From Roseobacter cerasinus (GTDB lineage: Bacteria; Pseudomonadota; Alphaproteobacteria; Rhodobacterales; Rhodobacteraceae): a stretch of DNA of 64,000 nt. The notes below the pieces were generated by a model. It was not told where the DNA came from. It saw only the letters and a list, made by a program, of their open reading frames with translations, and searched no databases. Made by a program: the position numbers and the translations under genes. Where the stretch lies: contig NZ_BLIV01000002.1 in assembly GCF_009811755.1 (NCBI RefSeq), forward strand, positions 365,001 to 429,000, written 5' to 3'. Numbering within the stretch: the stretch's first letter is position 1; the number at the start of each line of letters is the position of its first letter. Below, piece by piece: positions 18,242 to 27,320 of this stretch.

Positions 18242-21192
18242 GACAGATCCTCCGGTACCGGGTGGTCCGCCGCATCCCATTCGCCAAAACGTGCCAGCTG
18301 GTCATAGTCGCTGGCGATCTTGTCTTCTTCCATCATGCGCCGCGCGGTAAAGCCCTGCCCGGGCGCGAGATAGGCCAAGATCAGCGCGCGCAGATTGTCC
18401 AGCACCTCAACCGGCGGCTCCTTGTGCAACGGCGCTGCGACCTCTTCCGGGTCTGCGCCGAGGCCGATGAACACCGCCTGCCTGACCGCGCTGGGACCGA
18501 CCGCGTCGAAGGCACCCTCCTCAATCATCGCTGCTTCGATCAGCAGTTGCTTGTCAAAGCGGGTCTGCTGTTTCAGCGTCGGTGGCTTGCCGGTCTTGTA
18601 GTCGTAAAGGATCGCGCTGCCGTCTTCTGTAACGTCGATACGATCTGCCCGTGCACTGAGGGTGAAACCCAGCTCAGGCCAAACCAGTTTGCCCTTGGCC
18701 TCACCTTCAAAGGCAATCGGCGTTGCCATACGTCTCCGTATGGTTTCACGTTCCACAAACCATGGGGCGATCTTTTCGATCCGCGCCAGCCAGAGCGCCC
18801 GAGCGGTGGGCCAAGGCACCTCCTCAGTCATGACCGTGTGTGCGATGTGCATCAAATGATTTGTCGTGAGACTGCTCAGATCGACCACCGTATCGCGAAT
18901 GAAGCGCTCCAGAATGTCATGGGCCAGCGTGCCCCGCATCAGCGCGTCGGGGCTTTGTACCAAAGGCCCGAACGGAGACAGCTTCAGCACGTGCCGCGCG
19001 TAGATGGCATAGGGATCGCGGATCAGCCGCTTGATGTCCGTGACCGAAAGCGCACGGGGTCGAGCAGCCACGGGCGGCATCGGCGACGGGCGCGGGGCGG
19101 CGGGCGTCGCTTCGACCTGCTCGAAAGCTGCGGCCCTTGCCAACCACGCGCGCCCCCGGGCCAGCATGGCATTCAGCGCATCCGGGCCGCCCTGCGCGGG
19201 CAGCCCGTCCAGCAGGTTGCGCAACCGGTTCAGCCAGCGCGAGACCACCGTTTCCGCGTCATCGGAGCGGATTGAACGGGTCAGCCAAACGTCCCTGGCC
19301 CCGATGGCCTGTTGGTAGTCATGGGCCGAGAGACCAATGCGCCGTTCGGGTAACAAAAGCCCGGCTTGATGCCGCAGGGCGCGGTTCAGCCAGGGGTCGG
19401 GCTTTGGCGCCTCAGGCCAGCTGCCCTCGTTCAGACCGGCAAGGATGACCAGATCAGCGCCCTGCACCCGCGCCTCCAGCGTGCCCCAGATCATGATGCT
19501 TGGGTGGGGCGCGTCGCGGTCACGCACCTCTTCACCGGACAACAGCGCACCGACAAGATCAGCGTAGTCGCGGGCTGACATGGCAGGCCCGAAAGCGGCC
19601 TGATCCTTGAGCCCTTGCATGACAGCCAGCGCCTTCTGCCCCGCCTTTTTCTTCCAAAGTTCACCGGGGGCCGTGCCACCCGGCCCCGCCGCGATGCTTT
19701 CGGCCAAGATGATATGCAGCTCTACCCAGTCCTGCAGCGGCTGGTTTGCTCGCTCGTTCCCGGCAAATGTCTGCCCGACCCATGCAGCCCAGTCCAGAAG
19801 TGCTGCTTGCCCCGCATCATCAGCAACAGAGCTTTGCAGCAGCTCCACCAGCCCTCGCGCATCGGGATACGGCAGCCCGCGGGCCCGGATGCGCAATTCC
19901 AGCCGTTGGGTGTTCAGAACATGTGGGCCCCGGTCCGTCTCGCTGTGGGTCAACGGGTGTTTGAGCAAGGTCAGGAGGGCTTCAGCATCCAGACGCCGGG
20001 TGAAGAGATGCGCGACATGCCTTAGAAACCGCCCTGGCGGCGAGAGATGCAGGGGCGTTCCGGCGGAATCGTCCGGCAGGATATCCCATTGGTCCAGCGC
20101 GGCCGTGACCTGCCGGGTCAGTGTTCGATCGGGGGTAATCAGGGCGGCAGTCTCGCCCGTTTCCGCCGCCTGGCGCAGGCGCAACGCAATCGCGAGCGCC
20201 TCGTCTCTCGGACTGGGCGCATCCAGCAAGGTGACACCTGCTGTGGCGTCGGCGAGGCCGCTCAGCCGTGGCCCTTCGATCAGCCAGGCGTCTGTCACCG
20301 GGGCCGGGCGCAGCGACAAAGACACCAGCGCGTTGCGTTCAGGCGATGGCGCGCGCGTGTCGTGCCAGTTGCGCACGTCCGTTGGCCGCAGCCCGAGGGC
20401 CGTGATGACCTTGTGAAACCGGTACTGCGGATGATCCTCCGAGGTCAGCGCTTCATCCAGCTGATCCCAGACGCCAATCGGCATGTCGAAATCGAAGCCG
20501 GGCAGGATCAGCCCTCCCTGCGGCAGCGTCGCGACCGCCTGCATCAGCAGCATCGTGGTTCCGCGTGATCCGGTGGAGCCCGCAATCAGGATCGGATCTG
20601 CAGGGGGGGCGTCGGCCCATCTCTGCGCCAGCGCGATGACCATGCTTCGCTGCCGCGCTTCCTGGTCGGGCGGGGTGTCGCTCTGATCGAGATAGCCCTG
20701 TGCAATGCGGATGAATTGCAAGGCGCGCTGCCAGTGTCCCGACTGGTCGGTCACGTCCAGATTGGCGATGGTCTGCGCGCTCACGCCTTCGCCTTGCATC
20801 TCGTCCAGCAGCGCGGCCAGACTGTCGGTCAATGCATAAAGAGAGGATTGTGGGGCAAGCTCCACTTGTTGTTCCAGCAGTCGGGCGACCAGTGCAATCA
20901 GATCCAGCCGTCGCCGCAGCGCCGGGATGGCCGGAGGCCCTGCCACTGTCGGGTCCAGTTTGTCCAACTCGGTCAGCAGGCGAATGCGCGGCATGAAACC
21001 GGCATCTCCTTGCTCGAACAGCTGCCGCAGTCGCCGCTGCATCCGGCGCGTGTTCACGATCAGATGGACCCGCGCCATGGCCTCGGGTGAGCGGTCTGCC
21101 ATGCGGGCGATCAGGCCTGCCGTCAACGCTTTGGGAAAGTCAACGCCGGGCGCGAGGCCAAAGACCCGGGGTTCTTCGCTTTGCTCAAACAT
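18238..21192 (-). CDS. addB: double-strand break repair protein AddB
   Basis: Second subunit of the AddAB end-processing complex. The 984 residues keep the helicase-like fold but no functional Walker A is visible at the N-terminus (FGLAPGVDFPKALTAGL), as in alphaproteobacterial AddB. The C-terminal nuclease has the PD-(D/E)xK core ARADRIDVTEDGSAILYDYKTGK. I see no clear four-Cys iron-sulfur cluster of the Bacillus type. The ATG at 21192 overlaps the end of the upstream gene by eight bases; an extension to 21276 is unlikely. Confidence 0.93.
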   Translation of the reverse strand: MFEQSEEPRVFGLAPGVDFPKALTAGLIARMADRSPEAMARVHLIVNTRRMQRRLRQLFEQGDAGFMPRIRLLTELDKLDPTVAGPPAIPALRRRLDLIALVARLLEQQVELAPQSSLYALTDSLAALLDEMQGEGVSAQTIANLDVTDQSGHWQRALQFIRIAQGYLDQSDTPPDQEARQRSMVIALAQRWADAPPADPILIAGSTGSRGTTMLLMQAVATLPQGGLILPGFDFDMPIGVWDQLDEALTSEDHPQYRFHKVITALGLRPTDVRNWHDTRAPSPERNALVSLSLRPAPVTDAWLIEGPRLSGLADATAGVTLLDAPSPRDEALAIALRLRQAAETGETAALITPDRTLTRQVTAALDQWDILPDDSAGTPLHLSPPGRFLRHVAHLFTRRLDAEALLTLLKHPLTHSETDRGPHVLNTQRLELRIRARGLPYPDARGLVELLQSSVADDAGQAALLDWAAWVGQTFAGNERANQPLQDWVELHIILAESIAAGPGGTAPGELWKKKAGQKALAVMQGLKDQAAFGPAMSARDYADLVGALLSGEEVRDRDAPHPSIMIWGTLEARVQGADLVILAGLNEGSWPEAPKPDPWLNRALRHQAGLLLPERRIGLSAHDYQQAIGARDVWLTRSIRSDDAETVVSRWLNRLRNLLDGLPAQGGPDALNAMLARGRAWLARAAAFEQVEATPAAPRPSPMPPVAARPRALSVTDIKRLIRDPYAIYARHVLKLSPFGPLVQSPDALMRGTLAHDILERFIRDTVVDLSSLTTNHLMHIAHTVMTEEVPWPTARALWLARIEKIAPWFVERETIRRRMATPIAFEGEAKGKLVWPELGFTLSARADRIDVTEDGSAILYDYKTGKPPTLKQQTRFDKQLLIEAAMIEEGAFDAVGPSAVRQAVFIGLGADPEEVAAPLHKEPPVEVLDNLRALILAYLAPGQGFTARRMMEEDKIASDYDQLARFGEWDAADHPVPEDLS

Positions 21193-21877
21193 CGCGGCGG
21201 GCCAACAGCGCTTCGGCCTTGGCGATACCGGCCGGTTGGCCGACGTCACACCATTTGCCGGGGTATGGAACGCCAAAGAGCCGCCTGTCCTGCCCCATCA
21301 GATCCCAGATGCGGTTGAGCGAGAACGCGGCTTCGTCGATGTCCTGCAGCCGGTTGGTCTTGATGATCTGGGTGCCGCCATAGACATGGCCCGCACCACG
21401 GCGCAGCGTGCCCGCCTCACCCAAGGCGAAGTCACCTGCGCCATCGTAGCAATGGGTTTGCGCGACCGGCACGCAGATCAGCAGCGCGTCCATCCGCGTT
21501 GGATCCCAGGCGGCGCGCAGCACGTCCAGCGGATTGGGACCGCGCCAGATCACATCGGGGTTCATGGTGAAAACCGGACCATCGCCCAAGAGCGGCAAAG
21601 CGTTGCGCAGCCCGCCGCCCGTGTCGAGAATATCCGGCATCTCCAGCAGGGTGGTCACACCCCTGGCCCGCAGATGCGCCTCCAGCGCCGCAGGTTTATA
21701 GTGCAGATTGGCGACAACCCTGTCCGGGGCGATCCCTGTGATCCGCTCCAGCGCGTGATCGATCAAAGGGCGGCCCGCCACCTCGATCATCGGTTTTGGC
21801 CGGTCGTCGGTCAGCGGTCGCATGCGGGTCCCGAACCCAGCCGCAAACAGCATCAGCGATTGGGGCAGGTCGCGCAT
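21185..21877 (-). CDS. murU: nucleotidyltransferase, probable N-acetylmuramate 1-phosphate uridylyltransferase MurU
   Basis: Predicted to form UDP-MurNAc from MurNAc 1-phosphate in cell-wall recycling. The 230 residues show the nucleotidyltransferase signature LMLFAAGFGTRMRPLTDDRPKP with the downstream Lys, GGGLRNALPLLGDGPVFTMNPD with the metal-binding Asp, and a C-terminal KWCDVGQP. It directly follows an AmgK-type sugar kinase gene, the arrangement known for amgK-murU in Pseudomonas and Caulobacter. The start overlaps amgK by 25 bases; GAGAG lies upstream. A shorter start at 21853 is possible. Confidence 0.82.
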   Translation of the reverse strand: MRDLPQSLMLFAAGFGTRMRPLTDDRPKPMIEVAGRPLIDHALERITGIAPDRVVANLHYKPAALEAHLRARGVTTLLEMPDILDTGGGLRNALPLLGDGPVFTMNPDVIWRGPNPLDVLRAAWDPTRMDALLICVPVAQTHCYDGAGDFALGEAGTLRRGAGHVYGGTQIIKTNRLQDIDEAAFSLNRIWDLMGQDRRLFGVPYPGKWCDVGQPAGIAKAEALLARRDV

Positions 21878-22875
21878 TGCTCTCTCAGTTCTGTCAAAAT
21901 ATCAGCTGCCGGGCGGGGCAGCGTCTGTGCGATCTCCACTGCTAGTTCATGCAGGGCTGGATGGTTGAGATTGCGCTCAATATGCCGCCAGACGCGCGGG
22001 ATCATGTCGATGTAATGCGCCTTTCCGTCCCGCAGGCACAGGCGCGCGAATATGCCGATGATGCGTAGGTTTCGCTGGGTGCCCAACACGGCGTATGCGG
22101 TTCTGAAGGTCTCCGCATCCTGTCCAGTCTGCTCCAGATAGCGGTGGATCATGGTCGCTTCCATGTCAGATGATACATCCCGCCGCGCGTCCTGTAGCAG
22201 CGAGACAAGGTCATAGGCCCGGTGGCCTTGCAGCGCATCCTGGAAATCCAGCAGACCCACGCACGCCGGGCCATCGCGATCCGGCAGCCAGAGCAGGTTT
22301 TCGGAGTGATAATCCCTCTGGATCAGAACACGCGGTTGCGCATCCAGCGGCTCCAACAGGGCGCGCAAAATGCCCCGAACACGGGCCTTTGCCGCCATGT
22401 CCACAGCACCCGTCGCGCCGAACTGATACCAGTCGAAGGCCGGGGCGATCCATTCGGCGGCTTGCGTGGCGTCGAAGATTGGCAAGGGGGGTGGAGTGGT
22501 CTTGTGCAGGTGGGTCAGAACATCGACCGCCGCGGCGTAAAGCTGCGGCTCAAGCACCGGGTCTGTTTCCATCAGCCGGGCAAAGAGGTCATCCCCGAGG
22601 TCCTCCAACAGCAGGAATCCGCGCGTGTCGTCCTGCGCCATGATCTGCGGTGCGCTCAGACCCAGCCCAAGCAAATGTCGTGCGATCCGCGCAAAGGGGC
22701 GCACGTCCTCTCCGGTTTCAGGGGGTGCATCCATGAGAATGGCACGCGCGCCTGCTTTGCCCGTCAACCGGTCGTAGCGCCTCTTTGACGCATCCCCGGC
22801 CAAAGGCGAGTATCTCGCCGCGCCCCAACCAGCCTGTGTCAGGAAACTGTCCAGCATGGCCGCGCGCGTCTTCAT
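21853..22875 (-). CDS. amgK: sugar kinase AmgK (N-acetylmuramate/N-acetylglucosamine kinase)
   Basis: Anomeric kinase that phosphorylates MurNAc and GlcNAc at C1 in peptidoglycan recycling. The 340-residue aminoglycoside-phosphotransferase fold shows LIQRDYHSENLLWL (catalytic loop HxxN with Asp) and LLDFQDALQGHRAYDLVSLLQDARRD (metal-binding DFQ). Family members were long annotated as generic phosphotransferases; the adjacent nucleotidyltransferase supports AmgK. The ATG at 22875 overlaps the tsaE stop by four bases; the frame stays open to 23013. Confidence 0.84.
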   Translation of the reverse strand: MKTRAAMLDSFLTQAGWGAARYSPLAGDASKRRYDRLTGKAGARAILMDAPPETGEDVRPFARIARHLLGLGLSAPQIMAQDDTRGFLLLEDLGDDLFARLMETDPVLEPQLYAAAVDVLTHLHKTTPPPLPIFDATQAAEWIAPAFDWYQFGATGAVDMAAKARVRGILRALLEPLDAQPRVLIQRDYHSENLLWLPDRDGPACVGLLDFQDALQGHRAYDLVSLLQDARRDVSSDMEATMIHRYLEQTGQDAETFRTAYAVLGTQRNLRIIGIFARLCLRDGKAHYIDMIPRVWRHIERNLNHPALHELAVEIAQTLPRPAADILTELREQCATCPNR

Positions 22876-23342
22876 GCGAGGATCGCTCCGAGCCTGTCGC
22901 GCCAGACCGCTGTAGAGGTCAACCGCAGCACGCGCGCCTGATCGTGTTGCCCGGCGTCGAGGTGAATGGAGAGCGCATCCTGGGGTCGCAGCGGGCCAAG
23001 CCGGTCCGGCCACTCAACGAGGCAGATGGCGGTCTCGAATGCCTCTGCCAGCCCCAGTTCCTCCACCTCCGTATCATCGGTCAGCCGGTAAAGGTCTGCA
23101 TGCCACAACGGCCCCTGACGGGTGTCGTAGGTCTGCACGATGGTGAAGGTCGGCGAGGGCACGTCTTCAGGGACAACCAGGATCGACTGGATCAGATGCC
23201 GGGCGAGATGAGTCTTCCCTGCACCCACATCACCGGTCAAAAGTACGGTGTCGCCGGGTCGCAACAGCGGGCCAAGCCGGGCCGCAAAAGCCGCAGTTGC
23301 ATCACTGCTGTGCATGTCGAAATTAAGACTGTCGGCGCCCAT
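22872..23342 (-). CDS. tsaE: tRNA threonylcarbamoyladenosine synthesis ATPase TsaE
   Basis: Small P-loop ATPase needed with TsaB, TsaC and TsaD for t6A37 in ANN-decoding tRNAs. The 156 residues show LLTGDVGAGKTHLARHL (Walker A), VPSPTFTIVQTYD and LWHADLYRL, all hallmarks of TsaE/YjeE. It starts the tsaE-amgK-murU-addB-addA operon. The partner tsaD lies 11 kb downstream at 34357-35454. Confidence 0.94.
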   Translation of the reverse strand: MGADSLNFDMHSSDATAAFAARLGPLLRPGDTVLLTGDVGAGKTHLARHLIQSILVVPEDVPSPTFTIVQTYDTRQGPLWHADLYRLTDDTEVEELGLAEAFETAICLVEWPDRLGPLRPQDALSIHLDAGQHDQARVLRLTSTAVWRDRLGAILA

Positions 23343-23394
23343 GTCCCATGCTTACCGCCTGCACAGGGCGCTGCAAGGGGGGAATGGCTTGTGG

Positions 23395-24948
23395 TCAGGC
23401 GGTGCGGCGGACGCGATCCTGCGGTTTCTGATCTGCTGTCTGACGATCCAGCTGTACGACAAAGCGCACAACCGTTGCACCGGAGGCGATGCGGGAGACG
23501 GTGCAGGTCAGGCGCGTGCCCGCGTTCAGCGTGGCGGGCATGTCCCAGGTTGTCCGCTCCCCAAAGCCACGGACAAAGTCAGTCAGTGCGGCCCAGCGTG
23601 CACCCGGTTTGCACTGTTTTTTCCATTCATCGACCGAGTCCCCGATTGTCACATCGGCAAAGCTGTTGTCCGGATCCAGACCCCAAAGCTCCCGATAGGC
23701 CAGGTTGCAGAAGGTCAGCACACCGGTTGATGAAAACACGACCAAGGCTTCGTTGAACGTATCCATCAGCGATTGGCCAAGCTCCAGTTCCGCGCGGAAA
23801 TTCCGCGTCAGCGACACTTCGGCGCTGATGTCCTCGATCAGAAAGGCAACGGCGCCGTCCGGATGCGGACGCCCGCGTACCCGATACGTCTGGCCGGTCT
23901 CCAGTGTCCAGGTTTCCTGATACCGGCCATCGGTGGCCGCCGCGATGACCTCGGAGATTTCCTGGCGCCAGGAGTGATAGTTCTTGGGCTCCGGCATCCG
24001 GCGGTTTTCCCGCATGCGGTCAAAGAATGACAGCAAGGTCGGCCGCCCGCTGAGAAAGTCGGCTGGCAGATCCGTCAGGTCGATAAGTGCCGGGTTGAAC
24101 AGCGCCAATTGTCCGTTCCTGTCAAAAATCGCCAATCCGATGGACAGATGCGCGAAGGTCTTGGCCAGGGTCTGCACAAAGTTGCGCTGGGCGGCTTCTG
24201 ATTTCACAACGGCATTCACATCAACGGCATGAAAGATCGTGATATCACCGACCGTCACCGCGTTGACATCATACCAGTCCTTTTTGCCGCCAATCGCGGA
24301 TTTGGTTGATACCCGCTGGCGGCCGGTCTTTTCATTAAGCGTGTCCGAGACCTCAAACACCGGTTTGGTTGGTTGCGGCGCGGTGTTGTGTAACCGAACG
24401 TAAAGATCTTCATAAGCCGCGTTGTGCCAGGTGACCTGGCCGGCGGAGTCCACCTGCCAGACCGCGTGTGGTGTGGTGTCGCTGGCGCGTCTCAGATCCG
24501 CCAGCTCTCGGTGCAGCGCACGCAGCTTTTGCGACTGGGCCGCATCGACCATCCGGTCGTCGTCAATGTGGATTTTTGTGAACTGCCCGCGGCTGGTCAG
24601 GGTCAGTGTTGCGGTGTCCTCCGCATGCCGCGCCGGTATGATCAGATCGCCTGTCTGGTTCGGCAGAGGGCGTTCCGGCAGGCTGGGAAATCTGTTGAGA
24701 AGCCGCGCACGCCATGTGCTCCAGTCATCCTGCCCTGGGACAAGCCGGTAGAGCTGCTGGGCCGTGTCCGATGCGTGATGCAGGTTTTCCTGTTCAAACA
24801 GGAAAGAGATATTGTCTGCGCGACCCGGGGCACCGGACATCGGAAGGCGCCGAGGCCTGATTGACGATGCGCGCGCAATCCAGACGAGCGCTGCGACCGT
24901 GCTCAGCCCGGTTGCAACAATAATGGCCGCGATGTCCCAAAAAGGCAT
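23395..24948 (-). CDS. membrane-anchored PAS-domain protein without output domain
   Basis: A 517-residue protein with one N-terminal membrane segment (about 7-25) and then PAS-like domains at about 160-250 (AVWQVDSAGQVTWHNAAY), 270-380 (GLAIFDRNGQLALFNPAL) and 395-510 (EALVVFSSTGVLTFCNLAYRELW). There is no histidine-kinase H-box, HATPase, GGDEF, EAL or methyl-acceptor region, so it is a sensory scaffold rather than a self-contained kinase. It is followed by tsaE after 52 bp and preceded by regB after 84 bp, all on the same strand. It resembles conserved alphaproteobacterial PAS proteins; function unknown. Confidence 0.82.
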   Translation of the reverse strand: MPFWDIAAIIVATGLSTVAALVWIARASSIRPRRLPMSGAPGRADNISFLFEQENLHHASDTAQQLYRLVPGQDDWSTWRARLLNRFPSLPERPLPNQTGDLIIPARHAEDTATLTLTSRGQFTKIHIDDDRMVDAAQSQKLRALHRELADLRRASDTTPHAVWQVDSAGQVTWHNAAYEDLYVRLHNTAPQPTKPVFEVSDTLNEKTGRQRVSTKSAIGGKKDWYDVNAVTVGDITIFHAVDVNAVVKSEAAQRNFVQTLAKTFAHLSIGLAIFDRNGQLALFNPALIDLTDLPADFLSGRPTLLSFFDRMRENRRMPEPKNYHSWRQEISEVIAAATDGRYQETWTLETGQTYRVRGRPHPDGAVAFLIEDISAEVSLTRNFRAELELGQSLMDTFNEALVVFSSTGVLTFCNLAYRELWGLDPDNSFADVTIGDSVDEWKKQCKPGARWAALTDFVRGFGERTTWDMPATLNAGTRLTCTVSRIASGATVVRFVVQLDRQTADQKPQDRVRRTA

Positions 24949-25032
24949 ACGACAAATGATCCTCAGACTCTGATGAAACGCGTCTTTACTATCTGCGTAC
25001 GTAGGTTAATAGCGAGTTAACCCGTCGGTCCA

Positions 25033-26421
25033 TCAGGCGGTTATCGGCTTGTTTTCCGTTTGATTGACCATCAGACCGCTTGTTCTTGCGTCAATTTTCT
25101 CCCTGCTCCACACGACCTGGACAACAGCGCCGAAATAGGTCGCGGCGGTGGCCTGTGGCTCGGCCGGGTCCCGACCGTTGGCAAACCGCAACTCTGCACC
25201 TGACCGCTCAAGCAGGGTTTTGGCGATAAAAAGGCCCAGCCCCATGCCTTCGTACCCGGGTCTGAGCCCGCGCCCCGGCGGCATGGCGCGCCGGTTCATG
25301 AAGGGATCCCCTATGCGTCCAAGAAGATGTGGCGGGAAGCCCCGGCCATCATCCATGATCCGCAGGGAGACCTCGGTCTCGGTCCAGTTGGCCTCGATCC
25401 AGACGTCGTGCTCGGCAAAATCGACCGCATTCTGGATCAGGTTTCGCAGGCCATGGATGATCTCCGGTTTGCGCTGGATGGCGGGTTGCCGCTGGGGATC
25501 CTCCAGATGATGGAAATGCACGGTCTTGCCTCGGCCCATATGCGGCTCGGCGGCTTCTTCCACCACCGCCATCAGCGGGGCCTGCCGCATGTGCAGGTCG
25601 TCTTTGCCCGCGCGGCCCATATCCCGCAGGATATCGCGGCAGCGATCTGCCTGCTCGCGGATCAGGGCCGCATCCTCGCGCAGTTCGGGGCGGTCAGCCA
25701 GCTCCTCGATCAGCTCTCCGCTGGCCAGCTTGATCGTGGCCAGTGGTGTGCCCAGCTCATGCGCGGCGGCTGCGACAACGCCGCCCAGATCCGTCAGCTT
25801 TTGTTCACGGGCCAGCGCCATCTGCGTCGCTGCCAAAGCGTCGGACATGGAGTGGATCTCGGAGGTTACCCGGACCGAATAGGCGCTGATAAAGACAATC
25901 GCGATGATCAGTGCAATCCAGTTGCCAAAGACGAAGAGCGGGGGAAATTCCAGGATCAGGCCGGTCTCCGTCTGCAGTGGCAGATGGATTTGCGACAGGA
26001 TCGACACCATCAGAATAGCGGTGCTGCCCAGCAGGACCGTTGATCGCAGGGTAAGAACCGCCGCTGAAATCGTGACCGGCCCCAGCATCAGCAGCGCAAA
26101 GGGGTTGTGCAGACCACCTGTCAGAAAGAGCAGCACGCTCAGCTGCAACAGGTCAAAGAGAACCATGAGCATGTTCTCCCCTTCGCTCAGCCGTTTGTTT
26201 TCGGGGAAGATGAAGATGGCCACCAGATTGGCGATCACCGAGGCTCCGATCACCATATAGCACAGGCCCAGCTCCAGCTTGAGGCCGTACCAATGCTGCC
26301 CAACGATGATCGCGGTGAGCTGGCCGGCAATGGCGAACCACCTGAGCAGGATCATTGTGCGCAGCCGGATCCAGTTGGCGCGCGTGTCACCGCCAAGAGG
26401 TCTGACGTTGCTTTCCGGCAT
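25033..26421 (-). CDS. regB: redox sensor histidine kinase RegB (PrrB/ActS)
   Basis: Membrane kinase that responds to quinone redox state and phosphorylates RegA. Six hydrophobic segments fill the first 185 residues; GGLHNPF (102-108) matches the conserved GGxxNPF quinone-sensing loop. The H-box is AAAAHELGTPL with His221, and the redox-active Cys is Cys261 in DRCRDIL, equivalent to Cys265 of Rhodobacter. N- and G-boxes (LIQNAVDFA, MGLGLFIAK) are intact. The ATG at 26421 gives 462 residues, the family length; the frame is open to 27021. It diverges from senC. Confidence 0.95.
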   Translation of the reverse strand: MPESNVRPLGGDTRANWIRLRTMILLRWFAIAGQLTAIIVGQHWYGLKLELGLCYMVIGASVIANLVAIFIFPENKRLSEGENMLMVLFDLLQLSVLLFLTGGLHNPFALLMLGPVTISAAVLTLRSTVLLGSTAILMVSILSQIHLPLQTETGLILEFPPLFVFGNWIALIIAIVFISAYSVRVTSEIHSMSDALAATQMALAREQKLTDLGGVVAAAAHELGTPLATIKLASGELIEELADRPELREDAALIREQADRCRDILRDMGRAGKDDLHMRQAPLMAVVEEAAEPHMGRGKTVHFHHLEDPQRQPAIQRKPEIIHGLRNLIQNAVDFAEHDVWIEANWTETEVSLRIMDDGRGFPPHLLGRIGDPFMNRRAMPPGRGLRPGYEGMGLGLFIAKTLLERSGAELRFANGRDPAEPQATAATYFGAVVQVVWSREKIDARTSGLMVNQTENKPITA

Positions 26422-26517
26422 CGGTCTCACCACATATTGAGTTGCACAGATGTCGCAGGACGGTAGGACTGCGAGGTGATAAGACCACCCTATATCATGA
26501 CAGGAGACGCGACACCC

Positions 26518-27144
26518 ATGCGCTATATCGCAACCCTCGCCGCCATCGCAATTGCGGGTCTTCTTGGTGGGATCTGGTTTGCAACTCAACCATCTGGTGG
26601 TGAAGACGCCTTTGCCCAATGCAGCGCAAGCCAGGTCGCCGGCGGTACTGCCAGTATTGGCGGCCCGTTCGAGCTGGTGAACGCTGCAGGTGAGACGGTC
26701 ACGGACAAAGACGTCATCACCGAGCCCGCGTTGATCTACTTTGGTTATACTTTCTGCCCTGACGTCTGCCCAATTGACACGGCGCGCAACGCGGTCGCCG
26801 TGGATGTTCTGGCCGAGCGCAACATCTCGGTCACACCAATGTTCATTTCCATCGACCCCAAGCGGGATACACCGGATGTGGTGGGTGACTTTGCAGCCAA
26901 CCTGCATGAGCGGATGATTGGCCTCACGGGCTCGCCAGAACAGGTCAAGGCGGCGAGCGAGGCCTATCGGACCTACTACAAGGCGCATGACAGCGGGGAC
27001 GACTATTATCTCGTCGACCATTCAACATTCAGCTATCTGGTTCTGCCGGAGCAGGGGTTCGTAGAATTCTTCCGTCGTGAGGCCACAGCCGAGGATATCG
27101 CTGAGGCGGTGGCCTGTTTTGTGGAGAACAGCCCGGCTTCCTGA
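26518..27144 (+). CDS. senC: SCO1/SenC family copper chaperone
   Basis: Thioredoxin-fold protein that delivers copper to cytochrome c oxidase and is also linked to redox signalling (PrrC). The 208 residues carry an N-terminal membrane anchor (IATLAAIAIAGLLGGIWF), the copper motif FCPDVCP (Cys80, Cys84) and the downstream ligand His in DHSTFSYLV. AGGAG lies about ten bases before the ATG at 26518; in-frame ATGs at 26497 and 26476 are less likely. It is divergent from regB and upstream of regA, the arrangement known in Rhodobacter. Confidence 0.93.
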   Translation: MRYIATLAAIAIAGLLGGIWFATQPSGGEDAFAQCSASQVAGGTASIGGPFELVNAAGETVTDKDVITEPALIYFGYTFCPDVCPIDTARNAVAVDVLAERNISVTPMFISIDPKRDTPDVVGDFAANLHERMIGLTGSPEQVKAASEAYRTYYKAHDSGDDYYLVDHSTFSYLVLPEQGFVEFFRREATAEDIAEAVACFVENSPAS

Positions 27145-27255
27145 GACGATCATCGCAGCGCCAAAGTTCACCTGATCAGGGCAACCGCAACGGGTGAGGC
27201 TGCCATATCTCCAGGATCAGTTGGTGCGGCACACAGGCGCAAACTGTCGCAGTGT

Positions 27256-27284
27256 TTGACGGGTGTACCTCTCTGCCACATATA
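27256..27284 (+). promoter_or_regulatory. candidate promoter of regA
   Basis: TTGACG at 27256-27261 and CATATA at 27279-27284 are separated by 17 bases, a sigma-70-like arrangement 37 bp upstream of the regA ATG. An upstream TGTCGCAG at 27245-27252 is also found in the regB-senC gap at 26451-26458. The call rests on spacing and position only. Confidence 0.4.
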
Positions 27285-27320
27285 GGTGGTGCAACGAATA
27301 TGCTGCAAGAAAGGCGCCCC

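Noticed and set aside
18742-18757. Second parS-like sequence GGTTTCACGTTCCACA
   Set aside because: Only the left half matches parS; the right half lacks GTGAAAC, and it lies inside addB.
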